Positions 6,141 to 6,160 of a DNA stretch of 6,160 bases are shown here, in pieces. The notes beneath the pieces were generated by a model. It had not been told where the DNA came from, ran no database searches, and worked only from the letters and a program-made list of their open reading frames with translations. Position 1 is the stretch's first letter. Every line of letters begins with the position of its first letter. Source of the stretch: Myxococcales bacterium (GTDB lineage: Bacteria > Myxococcota > Polyangia > Fen-1088); the NCBI GenBank assembly GCA_003157315.1, contig PMJE01000374.1, forward strand, positions 1 through 6,160. The letters run 5' to 3'. A program made the position numbers and the translations under genes.

Positions 6141-6160
6141 TCATCGTCAGAAGTCCGTTG
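6137..6160 (+). CDS. Start of a probable GHMP-family sugar kinase (HddA-like), cut by the window edge
   Basis: ATG 6137 overlaps the preceding stop by 4 bases (ATGA) and the frame runs to the window edge, giving MIIVRSPL. This is how many D-glycero-D-manno-heptose 7-phosphate kinase-like GHMP kinases begin, usually continuing into a glycine-rich GGGGTD segment. Only eight residues are visible, so the start of a gene is well supported by the operon pattern but its family is a guess. If right, it would phosphorylate a sugar phosphate at the anomeric carbon ahead of nucleotide activation. Confidence 0.5.

Overview
The window is GC-rich, densely coding bacterial chromosome. It most likely comes from a Gram-negative bacterium and plausibly a proteobacterium: it carries a CcmF-type cytochrome c maturation protein, a PpnP nucleoside phosphorylase, a DedA membrane protein and an envelope-glycan operon. 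Species or order cannot be fixed from the sequence. No tRNA, rRNA, CRISPR array or insertion sequence was seen, and base composition looks even throughout.

Left part (1-2148) reads entirely on the minus strand. In transcription order it holds ppnP (2148-1870), a 230-base gap with no recognisable element, a DedA-family membrane protein starting at GTG (1639-977), a small DUF3788-like protein that overlaps the dedA end by 20 bases (996-478), and the first 143 codons of a CcmF-like heme lyase subunit that runs off the left edge (429-1). The last three are close enough to be one transcript.

Right part (2149-6160) reads on the plus strand. A divergent 176-base region carries a good sigma70-type promoter (TTGACC, 18 bases, TATCAT) just upstream of a compact operon. 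Its genes are a membrane-anchored GT2 glycosyltransferase of the polyprenyl-phosphate type, an extended-SDR NAD-dependent epimerase, a classical SDR oxidoreductase, a Gfo/Idh/MocA oxidoreductase, and the first eight codons of a gene whose start (MIIVRSPL) resembles HddA-like GHMP sugar kinases. Junctions are 1-base overlap, 2-base gap, 4-base overlap and 4-base overlap, so the genes are almost certainly co-transcribed and translationally coupled.

Taken together, the right-hand operon looks like part of a surface-polysaccharide locus. It would build or modify an unusual, possibly heptose-derived, sugar with three different NAD(P)-dependent enzymes, and load a sugar onto a lipid carrier with the GT2 enzyme. 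The exact sugar cannot be read from this window. Points deserving a second look are the altered nucleotide-binding motif in the GT2 enzyme, the distinctive C-terminal tail and Asn-to-Asp change in the SDR, and the unusual dedA / DUF3788-like / ccmF gene order.
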